Shown: positions 1 through 8,926 of the stretch, one piece after another
Layout of the letters: the number at the start of each line of letters is the position of its first letter
How positions within the stretch are numbered: position 1 is the stretch's first letter
DNA from: Amycolatopsis sulphurea
Lineage (GTDB): Bacteria; Actinomycetota; Actinomycetes; Mycobacteriales; Pseudonocardiaceae
Length of the DNA stretch: 64,000 bases
Assembly (NCBI RefSeq): GCF_002564045.1
Contig: NZ_PDJK01000002.1
Coordinates: 2,356,001-2,420,000, forward strand
Direction of reading: 5' to 3'
Notes under the pieces: model-generated
The model's input: the letters and a program-made list of their open reading frames with translations, nothing else
Databases searched by the model: none
Told to the model about the DNA's origin: nothing
Program-made: the position numbers and the translations under genes

Positions 1-192
1 GAGACCTGCGGTCCGGTGGTCACCGACCAGCTGGTGCTGGTCGCCGTGCAGCATCCGGGCGAGGACGCGAAGAACTCGGCGGAGCCGACTTCGCACTGGC
101 CCGACGGGGGCAGCTCGCAGCCGCGCCCGGCCATCGTGTCGGTGTGGCGGAAGGGCCGCTTCGGGCTGGTCGGCCGGATCGGGCAGCGGTAA
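1..192 (+). CDS. PhoX-like phosphatase, C-terminal fragment
   Basis: Only the last 63 codons are inside the window; the gene begins upstream. The fragment contains VAVQHPGED, SHWPDGG and RPAIVSVWRK. This order matches the C-terminal end of DUF839/PhoX-type alkaline phosphatases, secreted enzymes that release phosphate from phosphomonoesters. It ends in TAA at 190-192, 55 bases before the next gene on the same strand. The signal peptide and catalytic core cannot be checked here, so the call rests on the C-terminal motif alone. Confidence 0.7.
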   Translation, partial: ETCGPVVTDQLVLVAVQHPGEDAKNSAEPTSHWPDGGSSQPRPAIVSVWRKGRFGLVGRIGQR

Positions 193-247
193 CTCTTTGG
201 GGTGGCTCCTCCTGCGTACTCCCGCCGGAGGGTAATAGCTTCACCGG

Positions 248-1666
248 GTGAGGCGGGTGAAGAGGGTCGCGATCGGACGGTCGACGGGCGTGCTGGCCGG
301 CACAGTGGTGCTGGCCAGCGCGCTCGTCGTCGTTCTTCCGGGTTCGGCACCCGCGGCAGGCGGTCCGGCCTGCGGCGGGATCGCTGCGAACGCCGGCGTG
401 GAGGACACCGCGTCCGGCGGAATGCCGAGCGGTTACGTGTTCACCCCGGCCGCGCCGGTGCCGCGCAGCACCCCGCCGGACCGGATGCCCAAGCTCGTCA
501 CCAGCACCGCGTACCCGGTCGAGGGCAAGGTGAACGCGCAGATCCAGACGCCGGACGGCCGGGTCAGCTGGGCGAGCCAGGAGCTGCGTGCGGTGCCCGG
601 CGGCCGCTACGCACTGTCGGTCTGGACCGGTACGAACGCGTCGAACCTGGGTTCCCGGGCGGTCACCAAGGTGGGCTTGCGCTTCGCCGACACCGCGGGC
701 CGGACGCTGCTGGACCACGCCGTCGACGTGGGGCACGACGTTGCCACGGACGGCAAGCTCGCGAAGCAGGACCTGCCCGCGGTGGCCGCGCCGGACCGGA
801 CCTCGGCGGCCCTGTTCTACGCCACCACCAACCACAACTGGGTCAGGTGGGACTGCGTGCACGCGGATCTGGCGGCCTACACGGTCAAGCAGGAAGTGCG
901 GAACCCGGCGAACGGCGAATGGTCCGCGTCTGCCGCGATCCCGGCCGGTGAGACCGCGCACTACCGGATCACCGTGGCCAACACCGGGTCCGAACCGCTC
1001 ACCGGCCTGCTGGTGAAGGACCCGTGGTGCACCGGGCTGCCTGGCGCGTTCGACCTCGCCCCGGGCGCGAACCGGGCGCTGACCTGCGATCATCCGAACC
1101 TGACCGAGGACGACGACGGGCACGTCAGCACCGCGACCGTCAGCGGCGCGAACTCACCCGCCGGACCTCTCGCGGACCAGAAGGCGACCGCGACGATCGC
1201 CGTCACTCCGCAGCCGGCGGTCGGCAAGATCGGCGACCGGGTGTGGAAGGACCTGAATCGCAACGGCCTGCAGGACGACGGTGAGCCCGGGTACCCCGAG
1301 CTGCCCGTGACGTTGAAGGACGGCGCCGGTGGCACCGTCGCGTCCACGCGTACCGCGGCGGATGGCAGCTACCTGTTCGACAAGCGGCCGGACGGTACGT
1401 ATCAGGTCTGCTTCGACGTGCACGCGCTGCCGGGCGGCCTCGCGGTGACCCGCCGCGGCGCCGGGGACCCGGCCCGCGATTCCGACGCCGACCCGGACAG
1501 CGGCTGTACCGCGCCGTTCACCCTCGGGGGGAAGGCCCGCGAACGGACCGATCTGGACCTCGGTCTCGCCCCGCAGCTGCCGCCCACTCCGGCGCCGCCG
1601 ACCTCGTCCGCGGGACCACCACCCCCACCGGTCACTCGCCCGAGCGGCGCACCAGCAGTTTCCTGA
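248..1666 (+). CDS. Secreted SdrD_B / DUF11-type surface protein
   Basis: The GTG start gives a basic N-terminus (MRRVKRVAIGR), then a hydrophobic stretch ending near GSAPAAGG, a clear signal peptide with a likely AxA-type cleavage site. Residues about 215-325 resemble a DUF11-like beta domain (TAHYRITVANTGSEPLTG). Residues about 330-440 form an SdrD B-like repeat (GDRVWKDLNRNGLQDDGEPG), a calcium-binding beta-sandwich found in cell-surface proteins. The tail is rich in Pro, Ser and Thr. I see no LPXTG motif and no C-terminal membrane segment, so it is probably released or loosely wall-bound. The 472-residue product has no recognisable enzymatic domain. Function is unknown beyond an extracytoplasmic structural or adhesive role. 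Confidence 0.8.
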   Translation: MRRVKRVAIGRSTGVLAGTVVLASALVVVLPGSAPAAGGPACGGIAANAGVEDTASGGMPSGYVFTPAAPVPRSTPPDRMPKLVTSTAYPVEGKVNAQIQTPDGRVSWASQELRAVPGGRYALSVWTGTNASNLGSRAVTKVGLRFADTAGRTLLDHAVDVGHDVATDGKLAKQDLPAVAAPDRTSAALFYATTNHNWVRWDCVHADLAAYTVKQEVRNPANGEWSASAAIPAGETAHYRITVANTGSEPLTGLLVKDPWCTGLPGAFDLAPGANRALTCDHPNLTEDDDGHVSTATVSGANSPAGPLADQKATATIAVTPQPAVGKIGDRVWKDLNRNGLQDDGEPGYPELPVTLKDGAGGTVASTRTAADGSYLFDKRPDGTYQVCFDVHALPGGLAVTRRGAGDPARDSDADPDSGCTAPFTLGGKARERTDLDLGLAPQLPPTPAPPTSSAGPPPPPVTRPSGAPAVS

Positions 1667-1739
1667 CCACTCTGCGTAACCCGCGCCGAGATGTGAGACT
1701 GTCCCCGCAGCTCATTTCTCGGGGAGGTCGGGAACACTC

Positions 1740-3419
1740 ATGACCGCGGCAGTGACCGTCGGCGAGCCGATCGTGCAGCCACCCCCGTGGTACCGCCGTC
1801 CGGTGGCCTGGACCTGGATCGCCACCGCGGCCACGCTCGTGCTCTACGCGGTATTGGCCTGGCAGCGGCGCTGGATGAGCGACGACGGGCTGATCGTGCT
1901 CCGCACCGTCCGGCAGATCCTCGCCGGGAACGGGCCGGTGTTCAACATCGGGGAGCGGGTCGAGGCGAACACCAGCCCGCTGTGGACCTGGCTGCTCGCC
2001 GGGCTCGGCACCTTCCCCGTTCCCTCGCTGGAATGGGTGGCCGTGCTCACCGGGCTGCTCTGCGCCGTCGGCGGGCTCTTCTTCGGCCTCGACGGTGCCC
2101 GGCGGCTCTACGGCGGCGCGGTCGTGCCGGCCGGCGCTCTGGTCGTGGTCGTGCTGCCGCCGTTCCGGGACTTCGCGACGTCCGGCCTGGAAACCGGGCT
2201 GGCCATGCTGTGGCTCGGATTGTGCTGGTGGCTGCTGGTCCGGGGAAAGGGTGCCCTCGGCACGGCGGTGGTGCTGGGTCTCGGTCCGCTGGTGCGGCCC
2301 GATCTGGCGTTGTTCACCCTCGTCGGATTCGTCGCGCTCGTGCTCTTGCACCGGCCGAAGGTGCGCGCCGGGCTCGGCTGGCTGGCCGCCGGGGTGGCGC
2401 TGCCGGTCGGCTACCAGGTTTTCCGGATGGGCTACTACGGCCTGCTCGTGCCGAACACCGCGCTGGCGAAGGAAGCCGGGGACGAGGACTGGTCGCGCGG
2501 GTTCGATTACCTGCTCGACCTGGTCGACCCGTACCTGCTGTGGTTGCCGCTGATCCTGCTGGCGGCGGTCGTCGTACTCGCCCGCCGTTCGCGGATCCTG
2601 ATGCTCGCGCCGATCGTCGCCGGGGTGCTGATGGCGGCGTACGTGGTGCGGGTCGGCGGGGATTTCATGCACGGCCGGATGCTGCTGCCCGCGTTGTTCG
2701 CGCTGTTGCTGCCGGTGCTGGCGATCCCGCTGACCCGGCGGACGGCCGCGTTCGCCACGCTCGTCGCGGTCTGGTCGGTGGTGGCCGGCGGCTGGCTGCG
2801 CGTGCCGTACGAGAAGACCGAGCTGGCGAACGGGATCGCCGACGAGCGGTCGTTCTGGGTCGTGGTCACCGGCACGCCGAACCCGGTGGCGGCCGAAGAC
2901 TTCCTCCACCATGGGGAGTTCCGTCGCGCAGTCGAAGCGGTGGACGCCACCGGCCGGCCCGCGGTGCTCGCCTACAGCTACGGCGATGTCAAGCAATGGT
3001 TCCGCTTCCCCACCAGCCGTCCGTACGTGACGATGGCCGCGGACAGCATTGGTGCGATCGGCAACCTGGTCTCCCTCGATGTCCGCGTGCATGATGGCTA
3101 CGGGCTCTCCAGCGACCTCGCAGCACACTCCTCGCCAATTCCCGACGGCCGGGCCGGGCATGCGAAGTGGCTGATCCCGGCGTGGGAGATCGCCGAGGCG
3201 GGCAATTCCGATGTCGCCGACGACGGCCAGATCCGGATCTTCCAGCCCGGCACGATCGACGCCGCCCGCGCGGCCCTGCGCTGTCCCGGCGAACAGGAGG
3301 TGCTCGCTTCGACCCGGGGCGAGATGTCGTGGAATCGCTTCCTCGACAATTTCACCGGTTCTTGGCAGCGCACGGCCATCCGTTACCCGCGAGACCCCGT
3401 CGAAGCCGCCCGCTGCTGA
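1740..3419 (+). CDS. AftB/ZomB-like polytopic GT-C membrane glycosyltransferase
   Basis: This 559-residue protein has about ten hydrophobic segments in its first 350 residues and a soluble C-terminal part. After the first membrane segment it carries RWMSDDGLIVLRTVRQIL and GERVEANTSPLWTWLL. The Asp-Asp pair in the first extracytoplasmic loop is the usual GT-C catalytic signature, and the GER.EA.TSPLW block matches actinobacterial AftB-type arabinofuranosyltransferases, often annotated ZomB. AftB adds terminal beta-1,2-arabinofuranose to arabinogalactan from decaprenyl-phosphoarabinose at the outer face of the membrane. A GGGGAGGTCGGG ribosome-binding region precedes the ATG. The donor and acceptor sugars here are inferred from family membership. 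Confidence 0.72.
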   Translation: MTAAVTVGEPIVQPPPWYRRPVAWTWIATAATLVLYAVLAWQRRWMSDDGLIVLRTVRQILAGNGPVFNIGERVEANTSPLWTWLLAGLGTFPVPSLEWVAVLTGLLCAVGGLFFGLDGARRLYGGAVVPAGALVVVVLPPFRDFATSGLETGLAMLWLGLCWWLLVRGKGALGTAVVLGLGPLVRPDLALFTLVGFVALVLLHRPKVRAGLGWLAAGVALPVGYQVFRMGYYGLLVPNTALAKEAGDEDWSRGFDYLLDLVDPYLLWLPLILLAAVVVLARRSRILMLAPIVAGVLMAAYVVRVGGDFMHGRMLLPALFALLLPVLAIPLTRRTAAFATLVAVWSVVAGGWLRVPYEKTELANGIADERSFWVVVTGTPNPVAAEDFLHHGEFRRAVEAVDATGRPAVLAYSYGDVKQWFRFPTSRPYVTMAADSIGAIGNLVSLDVRVHDGYGLSSDLAAHSSPIPDGRAGHAKWLIPAWEIAEAGNSDVADDGQIRIFQPGTIDAARAALRCPGEQEVLASTRGEMSWNRFLDNFTGSWQRTAIRYPRDPVEAARC

Positions 3420-3436
3420 GGCCTACCGTGGCCGGT

Positions 3437-4114
3437 ATGACCGATCTTCCGCTCGCCCTGGTCACCGGCGCCTCCCGCGGCATCGGCGCGGCCATCGCCC
3501 ACCAGCTCGCCCCGACCCACCGGCTGCTGCTGGGCGGCCGCGACGCGGACGCGCTCGCGAAGGTCGCTGCGGAGCTGCCGGGCGCGCAGCCGTGGCCGGT
3601 GGATCTCACCGATCCCGCCGCGGTCGAAGCCGCCGCGAGTGGGATCGGGCGGCTCGAAGTCCTCGTGCACTCCGCCGGGATCGGGCGGATCGGCGCGATC
3701 GCCGAGGCCCCGGCGTCGGCCTGGCGGGCCAACTTCGAGATCAACGTGCTCGCGGTGGCCGAGCTGACCCGGCATCTCCTGCCCGCGCTGCGGGCCGCCC
3801 GCGGTCACGTGGTGGTGCTCAACTCCGGAGCCGGACAGACCGCCCGGCCCGGCTGGGCTCCTTACGCAGCAAGCAAATTCGCCGCCCGCGCGTTCGCCGA
3901 CGCACTCCGCGCCGAGGAGCCGGAGCTACGCGTGACCTCGGTCTACCCCGGCCGCACCGACACCGACTTGCAGCGCAACGTGATCGCCCAGGAAGGCGGC
4001 ACCTACGACGCGACGAAGTACCTTCGTCCGGACTCCGTGGCCACCGCAGTGCTCACCGCCGTCACCGCGACTCCGGACGCGCACCTCACCGAGATCACCG
4101 TCCGCCCCCGCTGA
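3437..4114 (+). CDS. Short-chain dehydrogenase/reductase
   Basis: A 225-residue classical SDR. The Rossmann motif TGASRGIGAAI lies at the N-terminus, a variant NAG region (HSAGIGRIG) follows, then Ser in LNSGAG and the YAASK catalytic Tyr/Lys pair. PGRTDTDL follows the active site. It should catalyse NAD(P)H-dependent oxidoreduction of a small carbonyl or alcohol; the substrate is not indicated. The ATG at 3437 was chosen because the first residues (MTDLPLALVTG) give the usual short SDR N-terminus; upstream in-frame codons overlap the preceding gene. It is convergent with the amidohydrolase gene, with a double palindrome in between. Confidence 0.85.
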   Translation: MTDLPLALVTGASRGIGAAIAHQLAPTHRLLLGGRDADALAKVAAELPGAQPWPVDLTDPAAVEAAASGIGRLEVLVHSAGIGRIGAIAEAPASAWRANFEINVLAVAELTRHLLPALRAARGHVVVLNSGAGQTARPGWAPYAASKFAARAFADALRAEEPELRVTSVYPGRTDTDLQRNVIAQEGGTYDATKYLRPDSVATAVLTAVTATPDAHLTEITVRPR

Positions 4115-4125
4115 CCGGACCCAAG

Positions 4126-4179
4126 GCTGTGAAGGGACCCTTCACGGACGCACGGGCTGTGAAGGGTCCCTTCACAGCC
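4126..4179. repeat. Double-palindrome intergenic repeat, copy 1
   Basis: Two adjacent palindromes with the core GTGAAGGGNCCCTTCAC are separated by a short spacer. They sit in the 94-bp gap between convergent genes ending at 4114 and 4209. Each can fold into a stem with almost no loop. A role as bidirectional terminator is inferred from placement. Related copies lie at 11264, 28144 and 60184. Confidence 0.85.
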
Positions 4180-4208
4180 CGCGAAAGCGAGCGCGCAGCC
4201 CGCGAAAG

Positions 4209-5516
4209 TTAGGCGCGCAGCCGGGCTGCGGTGTCGGTGACCGACGCCTGCACCTCGGCCCGGTCCACGCGGGTCGATTCGCCCGCGGCGATCACCGGCT
4301 CGCCGCCCACCCACACGTCGCGGACACGGCGCGAACCCGCCGCCCACACGAGGTTCGACAGCAGCTGCTCGTCCGGAACGTCCAGGCCCGCGGCGAACGC
4401 CGGATCGTCGAGATCCACGTGCACCAGGTCGGCCCAGCGGCCCGGCTCCAGCGCGCCGAGATCGGGGCGGCCGAGCGCTTCCGCGCCACCGCGGGTGGCC
4501 AGCAGGAAGGCGTCCGCCGCGGTCAGCGCCGTGGAGTCGTTCGTGGCCAGCCGGGCCAGCATCGCGCTGAGCTGCACCTCTTCCCACAGGTCGAGGTCGT
4601 CGTTGGAGGCCGGGCCGTCGGTGCCGAGGCCGACCGCGACGCCGGCCGCCCGCAGTTCCTTGACCCGCGCGATCCCGGAGGCGAGCTTCGCGTTCGAGCC
4701 GGGGCAGTGCGCCATGCCGACACCCCGCGCGGCGAACAGCGCGATGTCCTCGTCCGACAGGTGAATGGCGTGCGCGGCGAGGGTACGCCCGGCGAGAATG
4801 CCCACCTCGTCGAGCAGCTTCGGCACCGAACCGTGCTGCTCCCGCTGCACCAGATCCTCGTTCGCGGCCTCGGCGACGTGGATCTGTACGAGCGCACCAC
4901 GCGCGGCAGCGGATTCCGCGACGGCACGCAGACCGTCCGGGTTCAGCATGTACGCCGAGTGCGGGCCGTAGCCCAGCTCGATCCGTTCCGCCGGGCCGAA
5001 ACGCAGGCCGTCGGCGTCGATCCAGCGCTCGATGGCCTCCAGCGAGGTGCGCCAGTTCATCCCCGGCAGCTCCATCACCGGCGGAGCCACCAGCGTGCGG
5101 CCACCGGTGGTCAGCACCGCGTCCACCAGCTGCTCGCCCTCGAAGTACATCTCCGCGCTGGTGGTCACGCCGTGCCGGAGCATCTCGACCGAACCCAGCA
5201 GCATGCCGGTGCGCACGTCCGCGGGCTTGAGCTTGGCCTCGGCCGGCCAGATGATCTCGTGCAGCCAGCGCAGCAGCGGCAGGTCGCCGCCCATCCCGCG
5301 CAGCAACGTCATCGGGCTGTGCGCGTGCGTGTTGACCAGCCCTGGCAACAGGATCCCGCCGAGCCGGGTCACCTCGCCGGCGAACTCCGGGGCGTCCGCT
5401 TCCGGCCCGGCGAAACCGATCCGCCCGTCGTCGGTCACGTCCACCACCGCGGAGCGCAGCACGGAACAGGCGGGATCGGCGGGCAGGACGACGGGGGCGT
5501 GGAAGCGACGAGACAT
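4209..5516 (-). CDS. Amidohydrolase, MtaD/guanine-deaminase-like
   Basis: This is a 435-residue metal-dependent hydrolase of the amidohydrolase superfamily. Visible metal-site motifs are NTHAHS (HxH pair), VQIHVAEA (third His), AAHAIHLSD (fourth His) and LGTDGPASND (catalytic Asp). The pattern, with LLRGMGGDLPLLRWL near the first metal motif, fits deaminases of the 5-methylthioadenosine/S-adenosylhomocysteine, guanine and 8-oxoguanine group. Release of ammonia from a purine-like base is therefore the likely reaction; the exact substrate is not resolved. The start at 5516 (MSRRFHAP) was preferred over one nine codons upstream because it begins next to the conserved beta-sandwich. It is transcribed away from the downstream two-component genes' end. 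Confidence 0.8.
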   Translation of the reverse strand: MSRRFHAPVVLPADPACSVLRSAVVDVTDDGRIGFAGPEADAPEFAGEVTRLGGILLPGLVNTHAHSPMTLLRGMGGDLPLLRWLHEIIWPAEAKLKPADVRTGMLLGSVEMLRHGVTTSAEMYFEGEQLVDAVLTTGGRTLVAPPVMELPGMNWRTSLEAIERWIDADGLRFGPAERIELGYGPHSAYMLNPDGLRAVAESAAARGALVQIHVAEAANEDLVQREQHGSVPKLLDEVGILAGRTLAAHAIHLSDEDIALFAARGVGMAHCPGSNAKLASGIARVKELRAAGVAVGLGTDGPASNDDLDLWEEVQLSAMLARLATNDSTALTAADAFLLATRGGAEALGRPDLGALEPGRWADLVHVDLDDPAFAAGLDVPDEQLLSNLVWAAGSRRVRDVWVGGEPVIAAGESTRVDRAEVQASVTDTAARLRA

Positions 5517-5608
5517 CCCGTGATCGTACGACCGGAATGTCAACAGCAGCTGAGGGGCAGCCCACCCAGCGTTTTACTCCCGATTACCGGTGTCCGGCCC
5601 GCCGGCGG

Positions 5609-6259
5609 TCAGTCGACCACGCCGCTGCGCCAGGCCCAGGCCGCGATCTCCACGCGGTTGCGGGCACCGATCTTGGACTGCACGGCCGCCAGGTGCGTCT
5701 TCACGGTGGACAGCGAAAGGTACAGCTCGGCGCCGATCTCGGTGTTCGTCAGCCCCCGCGCGGCCGCTTTCACCACGTCCAGCTCGCGCGCGGTGAGCGG
5801 TTCGGCGGGCTTCGGGGACTGGGGTTTCGAGGCGTTTCCGTTGAAGTGCTTCAGCAGCCGCACGGTGATCTGCGGGGACACCAACGCGTCGCCGCGGTCC
5901 GCCGCGCGCACGGCCTCGATCAGCAGGGCGGGCCCGGCGTCCTTGAGCAGGAAGCCGCTCGCCCCGTTGCGCAGCGCGGTGTGCACGTACTCGTCGAGAT
6001 CGAACGTGGTGACCACGACGACCTTCAGCGGATCGGTCGTGTCCGGCCCGGCGAGCTGCCGGGTCACCTCGAGCCCGTCCAGCCCCGGCATGCGGATGTC
6101 CAGCAGGCACACGTCCGGGCGCAGCTCACGGGCCTTGGCCACGGCCGACACCCCGTCCGGCACGTCCGCGACCACTTCGATGTCGTCCTGCGCGTCCAGG
6201 ATCATGCGGAAGCCCATCCGCACCATCTCCTGGTCGTCCGCGATCAGTACCCGGATCAC
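5609..6259 (-). CDS. NarL/FixJ-family response regulator
   Basis: The 216-residue regulator has an N-terminal receiver domain (IRVLIADDQ, phospho-acceptor Asp54 in CLLDIRMPG, TTFDLDEYV, Lys in FLLKDAG). Its C-terminal LuxR-type helix-turn-helix reads LTARELDVVKAAARG then STVKTHLAAVQSKI. Phosphorylation should promote dimerisation and DNA binding. The GTG start overlaps the stop of the histidine kinase gene as GTGA, so the pair is translationally coupled. The divergent ABC exporter at 8231-11190 is the obvious candidate target, by position only. Confidence 0.92.
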   Translation of the reverse strand: MIRVLIADDQEMVRMGFRMILDAQDDIEVVADVPDGVSAVAKARELRPDVCLLDIRMPGLDGLEVTRQLAGPDTTDPLKVVVVTTFDLDEYVHTALRNGASGFLLKDAGPALLIEAVRAADRGDALVSPQITVRLLKHFNGNASKPQSPKPAEPLTARELDVVKAAARGLTNTEIGAELYLSLSTVKTHLAAVQSKIGARNRVEIAAWAWRSGVVD

Positions 6260-8052
6260 CCGTTTGTCTCCCCGTTCGGTTCGAGCGGCAGCCACGCCTC
6301 GACCCGCCAGCCGCCGTCCGGCCCGCGACCGGCCGAGAGGCGGCCGTGCAGCAGCGCGACGCGTTCGCGCATGCCGACCAGACCGTAGCCGCCCGACCCA
6401 CCGGCCGGACGGCGAGCCGGTTCCCGGCCGTCGTCCATCACCCGCAGGTGCAGTTCGTCCGCCGCCACCTCGGCGTGCACCAGCGCTTCGGTCGCGTCCG
6501 CGGCGTGCTTGCCGATGTTGGTCAGCGACTCCTGCACCAGCCGCAGCGCGGAACGGCCCACCTCCTGGGGCAGATGCGGTGGCAGATCCAGATGCAGGCT
6601 GGTGGGCAACCTGTGGTTGCCCGATTCGACCAGCCTGCGCAGGTCCGCGGCGAGGTCGGTGGTGGCCTGCTCGTTGAACTCGCCCGAACCGGCCGGCGCG
6701 TCCCCGCGCATGCTGCGCACCAGCCGGCGCATCGCGGCCAGCGCCTCCACCCCGGCGTCCTCGATCCGGGCCATCGCCTCGTAGGCCAGCTGCGGGTTCT
6801 TCTCCCCCGTCATCCGCGCGGCCTGCGCCTGTACCACGATGCCGGTCACGTGGTGGGCGACCACGTCGTGCAGTTCGCGGGCCAGCGCCATCCGCTCGGC
6901 GGTCTGCGCGTCGCTGACCGCGGCCTTGACCACCTGCTGGTGTTCGGAATCCCGGGAACGCAGGAAGAGCCCGATCGCGATGGCGATACCCAGCAGCAGG
7001 GAGCCGAGTACCGCGCCCAGCCCGATCGTCTGCGGATCGGTGAGCAGCCGGAAGCCGGGGCGCTCGAAGTTCAGCAAGGTGGACACCGCGACCGCCACCG
7101 ACAGCGCCGCGATCCGCGGCCAGGCCTTCGGCAGCACGGTCACGCGGACCAGGTTCACCACCACGCCGAAACCGGCCACCACCTGCGCCGGCGGAATTCC
7201 GGTGCCAGGTTCGTACCCGTAACCGAGGCGCAGGAACGGCATCACCACCCCCGCCAGCAGGATCAGCCCGGCCACCACGAGGCTCGCCCTCGCGGGCTCG
7301 CGGCGGGAGTAGATCGCCGCCACCGCGGCCAGCATCGAGCAGAAGAGGATGGGGAACGACCGCAGTCCCACGTTGTAGGCCTGGGCGAACTCGAGAAACA
7401 GGCCGAGGCCGAGCGCGACCAGCAGCGGCCACTGGCCCATCGCCAGATCGTTGATCCGGTGCAGCCTCCGCACGCGCTCTTCGCGTTGCGGATCGGTGGC
7501 GTGCTGTGGCCTGCCGATCAGCCCGGTCAGCACCGCCGCGACAAGCAGCAGGAAGCCGAAGACCAGCGACTGGGTGATCCCGGCGCTGGAGTAGATGTAG
7601 CGGGGGAACCGGCCGAACACCGCCGCCATCGTGGCCACCACCAGCGTGGCGATCACGCAGAACGCCACGCGGGGGCGCACCCGGCGGGCCGTGAAGTAGA
7701 CCATCTCCACCCCGGCCACCACCTCGGTGATGGACAGGTTCGCCAGCACACTCGAATAGGCGGGCACGCGGTAGTAGTGGATGACCATGGTGAACGCCAC
7801 CAGCGCCAGTGCGCCGGTCATGCTCGCGACGGCCGCCCGCTTACGGGCCCACAGCGCGCATCCGGCCATCGCGAAGATGCCGGGGAACACGCCGAAATCC
7901 AAGAAGCGGCCGCCGACGTCATCGAGTGCCGCGCTCGTCACGTAGACCAGGTCGAAGGCCAGCGCCGCGAACAGCAGCACCACGGACGCGCCGACTCGGT
8001 TCACGAAATCGGTCGCGCGCGCGGAGAACGAGGTCGGTGATGGCTCGGACAC
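6256..8052 (-). CDS. Membrane-bound sensor histidine kinase, NarL-partner type
   Basis: The 598-residue protein has many hydrophobic segments through roughly residues 20-350. They are followed by a HisKA_3 dimerisation domain with the phospho-His in ELHDVVAHHVTG and a C-terminal HATPase_c domain ending in GYGLVGMRERVALLHG. The sensing part is unusually large and almost wholly membrane-embedded, with no clear extracytoplasmic sensor domain. It may therefore sense membrane or envelope state; that is inference. It overlaps its response regulator by four bases and diverges from an ABC exporter across a 178-bp region with a perfect 24-bp palindrome. Confidence 0.9.
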   Translation of the reverse strand: MSEPSPTSFSARATDFVNRVGASVVLLFAALAFDLVYVTSAALDDVGGRFLDFGVFPGIFAMAGCALWARKRAAVASMTGALALVAFTMVIHYYRVPAYSSVLANLSITEVVAGVEMVYFTARRVRPRVAFCVIATLVVATMAAVFGRFPRYIYSSAGITQSLVFGFLLLVAAVLTGLIGRPQHATDPQREERVRRLHRINDLAMGQWPLLVALGLGLFLEFAQAYNVGLRSFPILFCSMLAAVAAIYSRREPARASLVVAGLILLAGVVMPFLRLGYGYEPGTGIPPAQVVAGFGVVVNLVRVTVLPKAWPRIAALSVAVAVSTLLNFERPGFRLLTDPQTIGLGAVLGSLLLGIAIAIGLFLRSRDSEHQQVVKAAVSDAQTAERMALARELHDVVAHHVTGIVVQAQAARMTGEKNPQLAYEAMARIEDAGVEALAAMRRLVRSMRGDAPAGSGEFNEQATTDLAADLRRLVESGNHRLPTSLHLDLPPHLPQEVGRSALRLVQESLTNIGKHAADATEALVHAEVAADELHLRVMDDGREPARRPAGGSGGYGLVGMRERVALLHGRLSAGRGPDGGWRVEAWLPLEPNGETNG

Positions 8053-8106
8053 ACCGAAACGGTAGATGATCCCGCGTCGCGCGCACGTTGGCCAGGTGGT
8101 CGCACC

Positions 8107-8130
8107 CTCATCGGCCGATCGGCCGATGAG
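8107..8130. promoter_or_regulatory. Perfect 24-bp palindrome in divergent promoter region
   Basis: The sequence CTCATCGGCCGA is followed directly by its reverse complement, so every position pairs. Inside it, TCGGCCGA, itself a palindrome, occurs twice in tandem. GGTGGT and ACCACC half-sites lie just outside. It sits between the divergent kinase (start 8052) and ABC ATPase (start 8231). The symmetry suggests a binding site for a dimeric regulator, possibly the adjacent response regulator; that link is inference. Confidence 0.6.
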
Positions 8131-8230
8131 ACCACCGATGGATCAGCCGTCTGCCCGAAGTGGACAACCCGGGTGGTTCCGCAATACTTCTGCCGAAGCA
8201 GTCGGAGATCGAAACAGGAGAGACCCTCGG

Positions 8231-8926
8231 ATGAGCAATCCACAATGGAGCGCCGAACCGGTGCTCACCGGGCGTGGGCTGGTGAAGCGCTACGGCGAGC
8301 AGTACGCGCTGGCGGGTGTCGACATCGACGTCCGGGCGGGTGAGGTGATTGCCATCGTGGGTCCCTCCGGCTCCGGCAAGACCTCGCTGCTGCACCTGCT
8401 GGCCGGCATTCTGCGCGCCGACGGCGGGGAGATCCGCTTGCAGGGAGAGCGGATCGACCAGCTCGGGGAGACGAAGCGCAGCGAACTGCGGCGTACCGAG
8501 TTCGGTTTCGTGTTCCAGTCCGGGAGGCTCGTGCAGGAGCTGACTGTGGAGGAGAACGTCGCGCTGCCCTCGCTGCTCGCCGGGCGCGCCAGGCAGGAAT
8601 CCATTGCCGCGGGCCGGGAATGGCTCGGCCGGCTCGGGCTGGCCGGAATGGAAAGCCGCCGTCCGGGCGAGCTTTCCGGCGGCCAGGCGCAGCGCGTCGC
8701 GATCGCTCGCGCGCTCACCCACCGGCCGAAGGTGATCTTCGCCGACGAGCCGACCGGTGCGCTGGACACCCGCACCGGCCACGAGACGATGAACGCGTTG
8801 CTCACCGCAGCGCGGGACTCGGGGGCCGCGGTCCTGATCGTCACCCACGACCGGGAGCTGGCCGGAGCGCTGCCCCGCGTGGTCGCCATTCGCGACGGCC
8901 GGATCGCCACGAGGCAGCCGGCATGA
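8231..8926 (+). CDS. ABC transporter ATP-binding protein (MacB/LolD type)
   Basis: The 231-residue ATPase has Walker A GPSGSGKTS, signature [15 protein letters not shown], Walker B VIFADEPTGALD and a switch His in LIVTHDRE. The FQSGRLVQELTVEENVALP Q-loop region is typical of the MacB/LolD/FtsE group that partners FtsX-like permeases. An AGGAG ribosome-binding site lies nine bases before the ATG. Its stop overlaps the permease start as ATGA. It should power a mechanotransmission-type or export system for a peptide or lipid; the substrate is unknown. Confidence 0.93.
   Translation: MSNPQWSAEPVLTGRGLVKRYGEQYALAGVDIDVRAGEVIAIVGPSGSGKTSLLHLLAGILRADGGEIRLQGERIDQLGETKRSELRRTEFGFVFQSGRLVQELTVEENVALPSLLAGRARQESIAAGREWLGRLGLAGMESRRPGELSGGQAQRVAIARALTHRPKVIFADEPTGALDTRTGHETMNALLTAARDSGAAVLIVTHDRELAGALPRVVAIRDGRIATRQPA

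Noticed and set aside
1600-1666. Sortase anchor on the SdrD_B protein
   Set aside because: No LPXTG-like motif, hydrophobic helix or basic tail at the C-terminus.
4126-4179. CRISPR array in the palindromic repeats
   Set aside because: Only two units per site, no unique spacers and no cas genes in the window.
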